NCBI GenBank assembly: GCA_001775255.1
Contig: MFCJ01000008.1
Coordinates: 1 to 9,286 of the forward strand
Length of the DNA stretch: 9,286 nucleotides
From: Candidatus Dadabacteria bacterium RIFCSPHIGHO2_12_FULL_53_21
GTDB lineage: Bacteria > Desulfobacterota_D > UBA1144 > Nemesobacterales > UBA2774
Direction of reading: 5' to 3'
Shown: positions 1-6,927 of the stretch, in pieces
Layout of the letters: the number at the start of each line of letters is the position of its first letter
Numbering within the stretch: position 1 is the first letter of the stretch
Made by a program: the position numbers and the translations under genes
The notes under the pieces: model-generated
What the model was told of the DNA's origin: nothing
The model's database searches: none
Seen by the model: only the letters and a program-made list of their open reading frames with translations

Positions 1-15
1 TTAAGAAACTACGTC

Positions 16-243
16 TCAACCGAGAAGGGCGGATTTGCCCATGAAGAAAACGCCGGCTATGCAGGCGGTCATAAGACATGCGAGGGTGGCGGCTACGAGC
101 GCCCCGAATCCGACGGAGGCGATATCCCATTTTCTCGACGGAGCAAGGGCCGCGGCGCCGCCCACGAAAATAGCCATCGAGGCAACGTGAGCGAACCCGC
201 AGAGCGCGTAGGCGGCAAACACGGGGGAACCGGGGGTCCGCAA
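16..243 (-). pseudogene. C-terminal remnant of a CNT/NupC-family nucleoside transporter
   Basis: This 75-residue reading frame matches the conserved C-terminal end of concentrative nucleoside transporters, inner-membrane proteins that import nucleosides with H+ or Na+. The recognisable block is a YALCGFAHVASMAIFVGG stretch (family pattern: ..FANFSSIGI..GG), then an ALAPSRK loop and a last hydrophobic helix with LMTACIAGV. Intact family members have about 400 residues, so only the last ~70 are here; the gate and substrate-binding core is absent. The frame could start only at a TTG (243-241) directly after a TAA, with no convincing ribosome binding site, so independent translation is doubtful. 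It lies in the same frame as the N-terminal piece at 259-558, separated by stop codons. What is seen is a family match plus a missing core; loss of function is inferred. An assembly error at the junction is the main alternative. Confidence 0.75.
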
Positions 244-264
244 TTACCCCTTCCTTCATTACCC
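243..264. other. Deletion junction/scar inside the nucleoside transporter gene
   Basis: The two transporter pieces meet here. Reading on the minus strand after the Gly codon of GEDSLG come TAA, TGA, AGG, AAG, GGG, TAA, TTG, all in one frame, so three stops lie within 18 nt. On the plus strand the heptamer ATTACCC occurs at 243-249 and again at 258-264, a short direct repeat 15 nt apart. Such short repeats fit a slippage or illegitimate-recombination scar. The same picture could arise from a scaffold or assembly collapse. Confidence 0.5.
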
Positions 265-558
265 GAGCGAGTCCTCCCCCGCGGCGTTACGGCTGCCCGG
301 AGGCAGCGCGAGCCTTCCGAAAAGGAACTCAGCGCCCGCAGAGGCTGAGCCCAGGACCTTTACGACGATATCGTTAACGAACAGGAATACCTTTGCCCCC
401 GCCGGCAGGAGGAATATAAACGCGCCGAACAGGAGTTGAAGCGAAATTCCCCATATTACCACCCGGTAATTGACATTCTTCCTGTCAGTGGAAATAAGCC
501 ATGCGAATCCGACCAGTATGAATATTCCGGTGAAACTGACCAGGTTATAGTGGCTCAT
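259..558 (-). pseudogene. N-terminal remnant of a CNT/NupC-family nucleoside transporter
   Basis: The 99-residue product starting MSHYNLVSFTGIF resembles the first two helices and amphipathic segment of CNT transporters: residues ~5-24 form one hydrophobic helix, STDRK is the conserved cytoplasmic turn, residues ~32-54 form the second helix, followed by FVNDIVVKVLG and AGAEFLFGRLA. It ends in AAGEDSLG, which in relatives is followed by the helix that begins the transport core (FILAFQALP-like), but here TAA and TGA follow at once. The ATG at 558-556 is preferred over upstream in-frame starts (the frame is open to 747) because homology begins there and the upstream residues look like non-coding sequence; the ribosome site is weak (GAGAGAG). 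With the fragment at 16-243 it makes one transporter gene lacking roughly 230-250 central codons. Confidence 0.75.
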
Positions 559-571
559 GGGTTTCTCTCTC

Positions 572-614
572 GACCGACCGCGCGGCCCGTGCCCCCCTTT
601 TGAAAGACCGACCG
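572..614. repeat. 9-bp direct repeat upstream of the transporter remnant
   Basis: GACCGACCG occurs at 572-580 and at 606-614, start to start 34 nt apart, in the 5' leader of the minus-strand transporter remnant. Its position would suit a regulator binding about three helical turns apart, or an RNA element, but nothing identifies a ligand. It may be a chance repeat in a GC-rich patch. Confidence 0.3.
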
Positions 615-765
615 GTTGAAATGGGATCCTACTATAGTTCCGATTTGTTTTTTTTATATAGAAATCATACGCGCGGCAAGGGGCCGGGCTCTCCGTTAAT
701 TCTTTAATTAGAATAGAAAGGAGGATCACCGAAAGCGCGCGCTTCATCTAAATAAAGACGGTACT

Positions 766-792
766 TTAACAAATTACAATATCGTATACAAT
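766..792 (+). promoter_or_regulatory. Weak candidate promoter for the lipoprotein gene
   Basis: TTAACA (766-771) and TACAAT (787-792) lie 15 nt apart in an AT-rich stretch just upstream of the gene at 823. The boxes are good but the spacing is short. Other -10-like hexamers overlap here, so the exact choice is uncertain. Confidence 0.3.
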
Positions 793-822
793 ATAACCCA
801 CGAAAAACGGAGGAACGTACTG

Positions 823-1362
823 GTGGCTAGATATTTATATATATGCGTAATCCTAAATTTCCTCTTATTATTCGGGTGTGCCAAAGGCCCGACCAACGTA
901 AATGTGTTCAAAGCGCCTGAGGCCGCATATTCGAGTTACGAAGTCGTTCTGATCCCGGACTTTAGAAAAACGGATCTGGAATGGGTGCCTTATGATTCCG
1001 GCACGGTAATCGCGGATATGGTGGCTGAGGAGCTTAGGACACAGGACAAGTTTAAGGTTATAAGCCGTACTGACGATTTTGAGTCGTCCGGGGATCAGAA
1101 GACCCTATTGGTCGACGGAATAGTCAGCGGATATACCCGCGGCTGTAAATACTGTGAATATATTTTTCAGGGTTTTGATGATAAGGGAAAAATGTCCGTT
1201 CAGGTCAGGGTCACTTTGGTCGATGAAACTACGGGGGAAATCCTTGCAGACGTCGGTATAGACGGAAGGGCAAAACCCCCGGGTACCGGAAAAAGCAAGT
1301 ATGTAAGAGTCGTTGATGAAATTGTTAAGGTGATCGACGCCGTGAATAGCGGCAAGTCTTGA
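823..1362 (+). CDS. Predicted lipoprotein, possibly DUF4410-like
   Basis: A 179-residue protein starting at GTG, supported by a strong GGAGG at 809-813 nine nt upstream. Residues 3-18 form a hydrophobic signal with a lipobox ending LLFGC, so Cys19 should be lipidated and the protein anchored to a membrane facing the periplasm. The mature part has a VVLIPDF strand, a helix with IADMVAEELRTQ, a KFKVISR strand, a LLVDGIVSGY strand, and a VQVRVTLVDETTGEILAD hairpin. This order recalls DUF4410 and other proteins of the TolB-N/CsgG-like fold, which bind partners at the envelope; the family call is an inference from pattern. C108 and C111 form a CxxC in the loop where relatives often have a glycine-rich segment. 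It stands alone between the transporter remnant and the isoprenoid operon. No function can be assigned. Confidence 0.85.
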   Translation: MARYLYICVILNFLLLFGCAKGPTNVNVFKAPEAAYSSYEVVLIPDFRKTDLEWVPYDSGTVIADMVAEELRTQDKFKVISRTDDFESSGDQKTLLVDGIVSGYTRGCKYCEYIFQGFDDKGKMSVQVRVTLVDETTGEILADVGIDGRAKPPGTGKSKYVRVVDEIVKVIDAVNSGKS

Positions 1363-1493
1363 TGGCTTTACTATAATAAAATAACAATTTCAGCTCCCCT
1401 TGCGGATTCCGGAACAAGTAATCGAAAGCACGCCCGGGTATAAGACGGACATCGGTTTATTTCATGGTTTAATCGAAGCTCTCTTTCGTAAAC

Positions 1494-1521
1494 TTGTGAA
1501 AATTTAGCGATTACTTATACT
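1494..1521 (+). promoter_or_regulatory. Promoter for the PIN/TRAM-ispD-ispF operon
   Basis: TTGTGA (1494-1499) and TATACT (1516-1521) with a 16-nt spacer form a good sigma70-like promoter. Transcription would start near 1528, giving a leader of about 45 nt before the ATG at 1573. No other strong candidate is visible in the 210-nt gap between the lipoprotein gene and this operon, and I see no terminator in that gap. Confidence 0.5.
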
Positions 1522-1572
1522 TAGTCGTGACCGAATCCATACAAGAGGGGCAGGGATTGCGGTGAGGGAGAA

Positions 1573-2589
1573 ATGAAAACAAAGGTTCTATTTTTTATAC
1601 TAGGTGCCGCAACGGGCTTTTTTATAGCCTATCCGCACTACGACATTATTATTGCGGCCGGCGCGGCCGTCCTTTTAGGAGCAGTATCCACGGGTATCGC
1701 GCTGATACTCGAACGTAACATCCAGAACTATACACCCAGGTCTTTTCTTGGAGCCGCTATTGGAATAACCGCGGCCTCCCTATCCTTTTTTGCAGTCAGG
1801 GAGGTTATTTCGGGGTTCGCGCTTCCGGAAGAGATATCATCTTTAATCTCGGCGGCGTTCTTCCTTTTTCTTTTCCACACCGGAATTACTATCGGCTACA
1901 GAAAGGCAAAGGAAACCGAACTGCAGTCCGCAAGACGGGTTCACACGAGGATGGTGACCGAGACGAAGATCCTGGATACGAGTGTTATCATAGACGGCAG
2001 AATAGCCGACGTCGCCGAAGCGGGTTTCATAAGCGGGACAATGATAATCCCCAAGTTCATTATCAAAGAACTCCAGCATATCGCGGATTCGTCCGAGCCT
2101 ATTAAGCGCGTCCGGGGACGGAGGGGCCTCGATGTTCTCAAGAGAATGCAGAAGGACATACCGAACGTCTCCGTAAAAATCACGAACCATGATTTCCCCA
2201 ACATAAAAGAAGCCGACCTGAAGCTCGTTGAGCTCGCGAGGAGGCTGAAGGGCATAATCATCACCAACGACTTTAACCTCAATAAAGTGGCCAGCCTCCA
2301 GAACGTTAAGGTAATGAACCTGAACCAGCTTTCGAACGCGCTCAAGCCCGTGGTCCTTCCCGGCGAAACGATGAACATCCACGTCGTTAAAGAGGGAAAG
2401 GAAGAGAATCAGGGCGTTGGGTACCTGGACGACGGCACTATGGTCGTCGTGGATGAAGCCAAGAGGTACTTGGGAGACCATATAGAGGTATCCGTTACGA
2501 GCGTGCTGCAGACCCCGACCGGAAGAATGATATTCTCGAGGGTCAAGGACGAAGACAGCAAGCACATGGTTTCCGATTACCGTGGCTAG
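1573..2589 (+). CDS. Membrane-anchored PIN/TRAM domain protein (YacL-like)
   Basis: A 338-residue protein of the YacL type (PIN plus TRAM). Residues 4-20, 24-46, 57-77 and 88-108 are four hydrophobic segments that should anchor it in the inner membrane. The PIN nuclease-like domain spans about 130-255: LDTSVIIDGRI carries D135, IIKEL carries E166, EADLKLVELA carries D215, and IITNDFNLNKVA carries D233, so the four-acid metal site of an RNA-cleaving PIN fold is intact. A TRAM domain, a small RNA-binding beta-barrel, follows at ~260-325 (GETMNIHVVKEG, GVGYLDDGTMVVV, IEVSVTSVLQTPTGRMIF). The role of the family is poorly known; RNase activity is inferred. GAGGGAG at 1564-1570 precedes the ATG closely. 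Its position directly before ispD matches B. subtilis yacL-ispD-ispF. The last 8 nt overlap ispD. Confidence 0.93.
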   Translation: MKTKVLFFILGAATGFFIAYPHYDIIIAAGAAVLLGAVSTGIALILERNIQNYTPRSFLGAAIGITAASLSFFAVREVISGFALPEEISSLISAAFFLFLFHTGITIGYRKAKETELQSARRVHTRMVTETKILDTSVIIDGRIADVAEAGFISGTMIIPKFIIKELQHIADSSEPIKRVRGRRGLDVLKRMQKDIPNVSVKITNHDFPNIKEADLKLVELARRLKGIIITNDFNLNKVASLQNVKVMNLNQLSNALKPVVLPGETMNIHVVKEGKEENQGVGYLDDGTMVVVDEAKRYLGDHIEVSVTSVLQTPTGRMIFSRVKDEDSKHMVSDYRG

Positions 2590-3292
2590 TATTCGCGCCT
2601 CGGCTGTCATCGCTGCAGCCGGTCAGGGAAAACGGTTCGGGGACGGTTTGCCGAAGCAGTTCCTGCTTCTCAGGGGAAAGCCCGTCCTGGCGTACTCCGT
2701 GGAAACGATCTCGAAGTCCGACCTCATCGGCGAGATAATAATCGTCGTCCCGGAAGATTGGGCCCGCGCGGTAAAGACCGATATAGTGGAGAGGTTCTCA
2801 ATCCCCAAGGTAACGAAAATAATCCCCGGTGGCCCTGAAAGACAGGACTCCGTCCTTAACGGCTTCAACTCCCTCTCCGGGACGCCCGACATCGTCGCTG
2901 TCCATGACGGAGCACGCCCGCTCGTATCGCTCGAGCTCCTGGAAGAGGTAATCCGGGAGGCTTCCGCGTGCGGAGCGGCATTAGCCGCACTCCCCTCAAA
3001 CGATACGATCAAGAAATCGTCCCCGGAGATGTACGTAGACAGCACGATCCCCAGGGAATCTTTATGGTTCGCGCAGACCCCCCAGGCCTTCAGATACGAC
3101 TTATTGAAAAATGCGCTCTCGAAGGCGGCGGACGACGGGTTTACGGGCACCGACGAGTCCCTCCTCGTGGAGAGGACGGGTGTAAGGGTAAAGATCGTGA
3201 AAGGCTCCCCGTACAACATCAAGATTACGACACCCGAGGACCTGAGACTTGGAGAGCTCATATTGAATATGAGACCGGGCGGGGCGGAATAA
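2582..3292 (+). CDS. ispD: 2-C-methyl-D-erythritol 4-phosphate cytidylyltransferase
   Basis: IspD transfers CMP from CTP to methylerythritol 4-phosphate, the third step of the cytosolic MEP route to isoprenoids. The 236 residues fit the family length. The CTP-binding glycine loop is AVIAAAGQGKRFG (residues 8-20) with R18; PKQF gives K25; VAVHDGARP gives D109; T142, R158 and K214 (NIKIT) match the catalytic and substrate residues known from E. coli IspD (R20, K27, D106, T140, R157, K213). SLWFAQTPQAF and GTDES are also typical. The GTG start overlaps the preceding stop region by 8 nt and no Shine-Dalgarno site is visible, so it is probably translated by coupling to the PIN/TRAM gene. No later start would keep the N-terminal strand. 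ispF follows after 67 nt. Confidence 0.96.
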   Translation: MASIRASAVIAAAGQGKRFGDGLPKQFLLLRGKPVLAYSVETISKSDLIGEIIIVVPEDWARAVKTDIVERFSIPKVTKIIPGGPERQDSVLNGFNSLSGTPDIVAVHDGARPLVSLELLEEVIREASACGAALAALPSNDTIKKSSPEMYVDSTIPRESLWFAQTPQAFRYDLLKNALSKAADDGFTGTDESLLVERTGVRVKIVKGSPYNIKITTPEDLRLGELILNMRPGGAE

Positions 3293-3359
3293 AAAACTAA
3301 ACCATCCCTTCCAAAAAAAATATGCTCACTTATGATTACTTCATTTAAGGGCCGCATCA

Positions 3360-3842
3360 ATGTATAGAATAGGATTCGGGTTCGACGCCCATAGGTTCTC
3401 GGAAGGTAGGCATCTCGTACTGGGCGGCGTGGAGATACCGTTCGAGCACGGTTTATCAGGGCATTCGGACGCGGATGTGCTGACTCACGCGATATGCGAC
3501 GCGCTCCTTGGGGCATTGGGGGAGGGAGACATAGGGACCCGGTTCCCTGACACCGATCCCCGGTACAAAGGGGCATCGAGCCTATTATTCCTGAGCGAGA
3601 TATTGAAGCTTGTTAGCAGGGAAGGGTACGAAATCGAGAACATCGACAGCGTCATAGTATGCGAAAAACCGAAGATCGCCCCCCACGTTCCCGCCATCAA
3701 GAGTACCCTTTCTCAAATCACCGGGCTTTCCGGGAAGGCACTCGGCTTGAAGGCTACCACCACCGACCGCATGGGATTTACGGGCAGGGGAGAAGGCGTA
3801 GCGTCTTATGCAGTCGCGCTAATTAGAAAACGCTCCGCTTGA
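3360..3842 (+). CDS. ispF: 2-C-methyl-D-erythritol 2,4-cyclodiphosphate synthase
   Basis: IspF closes CDP-methylerythritol 2-phosphate to the cyclodiphosphate with loss of CMP, the fifth MEP step, as a zinc-dependent homotrimer. The 160-residue length is standard. Zinc ligands are D9 and H11 (GFDAHRF) and H43 (LTHAICDALL), matching E. coli D8, H10 and H42. GLSGHSDADV, the EGDIGTRFPDTDP block and the C-terminal KATTTD..GFTGRGEG motif are all present. One detail: the acid in TTTE that contacts metal in E. coli (E135) is Asp here (D136), a conservative change that should keep function. AAGG at 3347-3350 lies nine nt before the ATG. The 67-nt gap after ispD holds an A-run but no clear promoter or terminator, so it is likely cotranscribed with ispD. 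Confidence 0.97.
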   Translation: MYRIGFGFDAHRFSEGRHLVLGGVEIPFEHGLSGHSDADVLTHAICDALLGALGEGDIGTRFPDTDPRYKGASSLLFLSEILKLVSREGYEIENIDSVIVCEKPKIAPHVPAIKSTLSQITGLSGKALGLKATTTDRMGFTGRGEGVASYAVALIRKRSA

Positions 3843-3865
3843 ATAGTATCCGGACCGGCCAATTC

Positions 3866-3902
3866 CCGAATACGGGTCCCTCCGCTGCGTTCAAGTATTC
3901 GG
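3866..3902. repeat. 8-bp inverted repeat after ispF
   Basis: CCGAATAC (3866-3873) and GTATTCGG (3895-3902) are perfect complements around a 21-nt loop. CTCCGC (3880-3885) can instead pair with GCGGAG (3902-3907), and GCGGA (3902-3906) with TCCGC (3910-3914), so several exclusive stems are possible. No U-run follows directly; an AT-rich tract begins about 15 nt later. It could end or process the ispF message before the separate comEC promoter, but it is not a classical terminator. Confidence 0.4.
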
Positions 3903-3940
3903 CGGAGTCTCCGCGTTAGAGAGTTAAATCAAAATTTTAT

Positions 3941-3970
3941 TTGTGAACAATCCCCGCTTCATCATATAAT
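3941..3970 (+). promoter_or_regulatory. Strong promoter for comEC
   Basis: TTGTGA (3941-3946) is followed after 18 nt by a perfect TATAAT (3965-3970). Transcription would start near 3977, giving a leader of about 37 nt before the comEC start. This makes comEC and the gene after it a unit separate from ispDF. Confidence 0.6.
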
Positions 3971-4013
3971 TGATACTCAAACTCGGATCGGAAGTCAGAC
4001 ACTTCCGGGGCAT

Positions 4014-6413
4014 ATGACCATGCGGACAACAGGCATCTTACGGGGATTCACGGAGAGATATAAAATTATTCCCCCCCTGCTCGGACTATGTGCCGGCATC
4101 CTCCTTAACGAATACCTTGGAAGTCCCTGGCTCGTAATCACAATAGCGGCCCCGGTTGCCGGTATAATCGCCCTCCTCGCGCCTCCCCTGAGGTTCCTTT
4201 TATTTATCCCCATCGGCCTTCTTTTCAGCGCCGGCCCTTTTTATTCATCAGGGGTGAGCGTTACTTCGTTTTCGGGATTAAAGATCGACCTCGAAGGGAC
4301 CGTCTACAGGTCGCCGGAAAAAAAGGAATCGGGATCTAGGCTCTTTTTAGATACCGAATACGTTGTGGCGGACGGGGTTTTCAATCCCGTTTCGGGAAAG
4401 GTCATCATATCCACAGCCGAGGAAGCTCCGGGACTATCGTACGGAGACCGGATTCGTGTAATCGGCGTAAAGCTCAGGCCCATAACCAACTTCAGAAACC
4501 CTGGGGCATTCGACGTCAGAAAATACTACGAAAGGCAGGGCGTCTACGCGACCGGGTTCGTCGAGGGAGACGAGTACGTAATCTCCTTCGGGCGCGATAA
4601 ATCCTACAGCCCCATCATATATTCGCTCGACAGGCTCAGGCTCGAGTACGGAAACTACGTGAGGACTAATTTCCGCTCGCCCGAGAACGAGATTCTGAAC
4701 GCGCTTACGATAGGCGACGACGGAGGCATCCCGCCCGACGTGAGGGCGGAGTTCTCGAAAGCTGGAGTGGCCCACGTCCTCTCGGTATCCGGTCTTCACG
4801 TAGGGGCGATAGCCGTAGTTTTCTTTTTGATTATTAAATGGCTCCTCAAGCGCTCGGAGTACCTGATGCTCCGTTTCAAGGTCGTGAGGATCGCGGCTGT
4901 CCTCACGATACTGCCGCTCTTCTTCTATACGGCGGTCGCGGGTTTTAACACGCCCGCGGTCAGGGCTTTTATAATGATATCCGTTTTCTTCCTCGCAATT
5001 ATAGCAGGGAGAAACGAGAACAAGTTCAATACACTGGGCGCCGCGGCGTTCGTCATACTCATCTGGCACCCGTGGTCGTTATTCGAGCTCTCGTTCCAGC
5101 TCTCGTTCGCGGCCGTCTTCGGCATCCTGCTCGCGCACAACTTCTTCCCCTTCAGGTTCGGCACGCTGAAAGACAAGGCGGCGACCCTCATAAAAACCAC
5201 GTGCGCGGCTACGTTTGTAACCTTCCCTTTAATAATAAATTCATTCGGAATACTTCCCGTCGTATCCATTCCGGCGAACATGATCCTGGTGCCCCTCGTC
5301 GAGCTTCTGATTGTACCCCTGGGGCTGCTCTCTTTTCTCGCGTTCACGGTCTCCGAGCACATCGCGTGGCCTTTGATATCCGTCAGCATACATTTCATCC
5401 GTATGATGGTGTTCGGGATCGGGTTACTGCTCGAAATCCCCTATTCATCGGTGACAATCCCTCCCCTGAGCGCACTCGGCATTCTATTGTTCTTTGCTCT
5501 CGGCATTACCATCCTGCTCGCGGGCAGATTCGGGCGGTTCAAATATATTCTCCCTGTGATCGCTCTGGCATTCGTATCGAGCGCGGCGTATCCGGTTATC
5601 AAGAAGTCACGCGAGCGGGGGCTCACCGCCAGCTTCCTCGACGCCGGCAGAAACAAGAGCATCGTTTTTCTCGAGCTCCCCGGGGGCGGAAACGTCCTCA
5701 TCGACGGGGGTTATTCGAACCTCGACAGGAAGGGATACATAGAAAGAAACGTGGCCGGCAGGTTCTTGCTCCATTCCGGGGTGAATAAAATCGACCTCCT
5801 GATTTTAACATCGACCGATAAGGACCACATGAGCGGCGCCAAATACCTGCTTGAGAACTTCGACGTCGGGGCCGTCCTCACTAACGGGGACAAGCTCGAC
5901 GGCGGGCTCTGGGGACTAATCAAGGAGAAAAACATCCCATGGGAAGACCTGGGCGATATCGATGCGGTCCCTTTGGGCGGGGAATGCAGGCTTCAGGTGC
6001 TCAGGCCCGGCGGGGATTTCGTAATCAAGGATTCTTCTATGCCCCGCCCTCTCGCCCTCAAGGTCACTTTCAAGAACGAAAGCATTCTCACGGGCGAGGC
6101 CCTCGACGATGCCCGGGCGCTTTCGGCGCTCACCGACACTCACGGGGCCAGGTTGAAGAGCGGCGTACTGTATATGCCCGTTATCGAAATGGACGGCGCT
6201 TTTCCTCTTTTCCTCCAGGCGGTGTCCCCGCGTATTTTGGTAACGGGAGAGCTCGATCCCTCACCCATTGCGAATAACCCCTGGCTCCGTAAGGCCCTTG
6301 ACCCTGTTACGCTCTTCGATACATCGGGCCAAGGGGAGGTGACTATCAGGACAGACGGCTCCGATTTAAGCGCCGAAACCTACGCCGGCGAAAAGGTAGT
6401 GAATTTACAGTAA
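4014..6413 (+). CDS. comEC: ComEC/Rec2-family DNA-uptake channel with degenerate metallo-beta-lactamase domain
   Basis: ComEC forms the inner-membrane channel that passes single-stranded transforming DNA into the cytosol. All three family regions are present in 799 residues: N-terminal helices (~18-78) with a DUF4131/OB-like part (~85-195), the Competence channel domain (~225-505) with HVLSVSGLHVG (254-264), FNTPAVRAFIM (311-321) and LSFQLSFAAVFGI (359-371), and a C-terminal metallo-beta-lactamase-like domain (~538-780) starting FLDAG and VLIDGG. In that domain the usual T/S-H-x-D-x-D-H motif reads TSTDKDH, so the first His is S600; the usual LTGD is LTGE (E695), and the usual PHHGS is PVIEM (722-726). 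Its nuclease activity is therefore doubtful. The ATG at 4014 is used, but the ATG at 4020 sits better (9 nt) from GGGG at 4007-4010. No other competence genes are nearby. Confidence 0.92.
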   Translation: MTMRTTGILRGFTERYKIIPPLLGLCAGILLNEYLGSPWLVITIAAPVAGIIALLAPPLRFLLFIPIGLLFSAGPFYSSGVSVTSFSGLKIDLEGTVYRSPEKKESGSRLFLDTEYVVADGVFNPVSGKVIISTAEEAPGLSYGDRIRVIGVKLRPITNFRNPGAFDVRKYYERQGVYATGFVEGDEYVISFGRDKSYSPIIYSLDRLRLEYGNYVRTNFRSPENEILNALTIGDDGGIPPDVRAEFSKAGVAHVLSVSGLHVGAIAVVFFLIIKWLLKRSEYLMLRFKVVRIAAVLTILPLFFYTAVAGFNTPAVRAFIMISVFFLAIIAGRNENKFNTLGAAAFVILIWHPWSLFELSFQLSFAAVFGILLAHNFFPFRFGTLKDKAATLIKTTCAATFVTFPLIINSFGILPVVSIPANMILVPLVELLIVPLGLLSFLAFTVSEHIAWPLISVSIHFIRMMVFGIGLLLEIPYSSVTIPPLSALGILLFFALGITILLAGRFGRFKYILPVIALAFVSSAAYPVIKKSRERGLTASFLDAGRNKSIVFLELPGGGNVLIDGGYSNLDRKGYIERNVAGRFLLHSGVNKIDLLILTSTDKDHMSGAKYLLENFDVGAVLTNGDKLDGGLWGLIKEKNIPWEDLGDIDAVPLGGECRLQVLRPGGDFVIKDSSMPRPLALKVTFKNESILTGEALDDARALSALTDTHGARLKSGVLYMPVIEMDGAFPLFLQAVSPRILVTGELDPSPIANNPWLRKALDPVTLFDTSGQGEVTIRTDGSDLSAETYAGEKVVNLQ

Positions 6414-6422
6414 ACTTCCTCC

Positions 6423-6896
6423 GTGTCGAAATACATACTGCTTCTGATCGCACTGGCTGTCGTGCTTATATATCTTTTCTTTCCGCGCGGTGACGATGCC
6501 GGCCAGATAGAGGCTGTATTCAACGAAATCAGAGACGCTGCGGGGAATAAAGACACGGAGGGGGTTACGGAGCATTTTTCCCTTCAGTATAAGGACGAAT
6601 ACGGAGCCGGTTATCCGGCCGTGAAGGGTATCATCAGGAACGCCTTTCAAGAGTATGACGGCATTCAAGCATCGTACTCGGGCCTCTCCGCCGTTTTCGG
6701 TGAAAACGAATACGGGGAAAAAGAAGCCGCCGCGAACGTAGACATACTCGTTACCGGATTCAAATCGGGAATCCCCTATATATTGATCGGCAGCGAAGGA
6801 TCCCCCGACAATATCACCGTCACTCTTAAAAAATCCGGAATCAGCGGATGGAAGATTGCCGGGGTCGAGGGGCTCGACACCCCGGATGATTACTAG
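6423..6896 (+). CDS. Membrane-anchored hypothetical protein, possibly NTF2/SnoaL-like
   Basis: I do not recognise this 157-residue protein as a named family. Residues 4-20 are a strong hydrophobic helix followed by PRGDD, so it is either anchored in the inner membrane with its body outside or exported. The body has IEAVFNEIRDAAGNKDTEGVTEHFS, then GIIRNAFQEYDGIQASYSGLSA, then three predicted strands ending in WKIAGVEG; a helical start plus curved-sheet end is the order of NTF2/SnoaL-like folds, which is inference only. The GTG start lies 9 nt after the comEC stop with no Shine-Dalgarno site (the upstream bases are pyrimidine-rich), so translation is probably coupled to comEC and the two share a promoter. 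It is convergent with mlaF, leaving 31 nt without a visible terminator. Confidence 0.8.
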   Translation: MSKYILLLIALAVVLIYLFFPRGDDAGQIEAVFNEIRDAAGNKDTEGVTEHFSLQYKDEYGAGYPAVKGIIRNAFQEYDGIQASYSGLSAVFGENEYGEKEAAANVDILVTGFKSGIPYILIGSEGSPDNITVTLKKSGISGWKIAGVEGLDTPDDY

Positions 6897-6927
6897 CGGC
6901 TCAGGCGGTCCATGGCGACTAAATAAT

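Noticed and set aside
559..747. Longer N-terminal extension of the transporter piece (open frame to 747)
   Set aside because: The extension has a basic, low-quality composition, no family match and no good ribosome site; homology begins at the ATG at 558.
1407..1414. TTCCGGAA palindrome in the gap before the PIN/TRAM gene
   Set aside because: It is an 8-bp palindrome far upstream of the predicted promoter; chance is the simplest explanation.
1843..2610. 255-residue open frame on the minus strand
   Set aside because: It lies antisense to the well-supported PIN/TRAM gene and its composition (rich in His, Arg, Asp and Tyr) is that of a shadow frame.
2623..3576. 317-residue open frame on the minus strand
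   Set aside because: It overlaps ispD and ispF antisense; both of those have full catalytic motifs.
5072..5788. 238-residue plus-strand open frame inside comEC
   Set aside because: It is out of frame with comEC motifs that run through the same bases, and it is very rich in Arg, His and Pro.
6897..6927. Bidirectional terminator between the convergent hypothetical gene and mlaF
   Set aside because: No stem of useful length is visible in the 31-nt gap.
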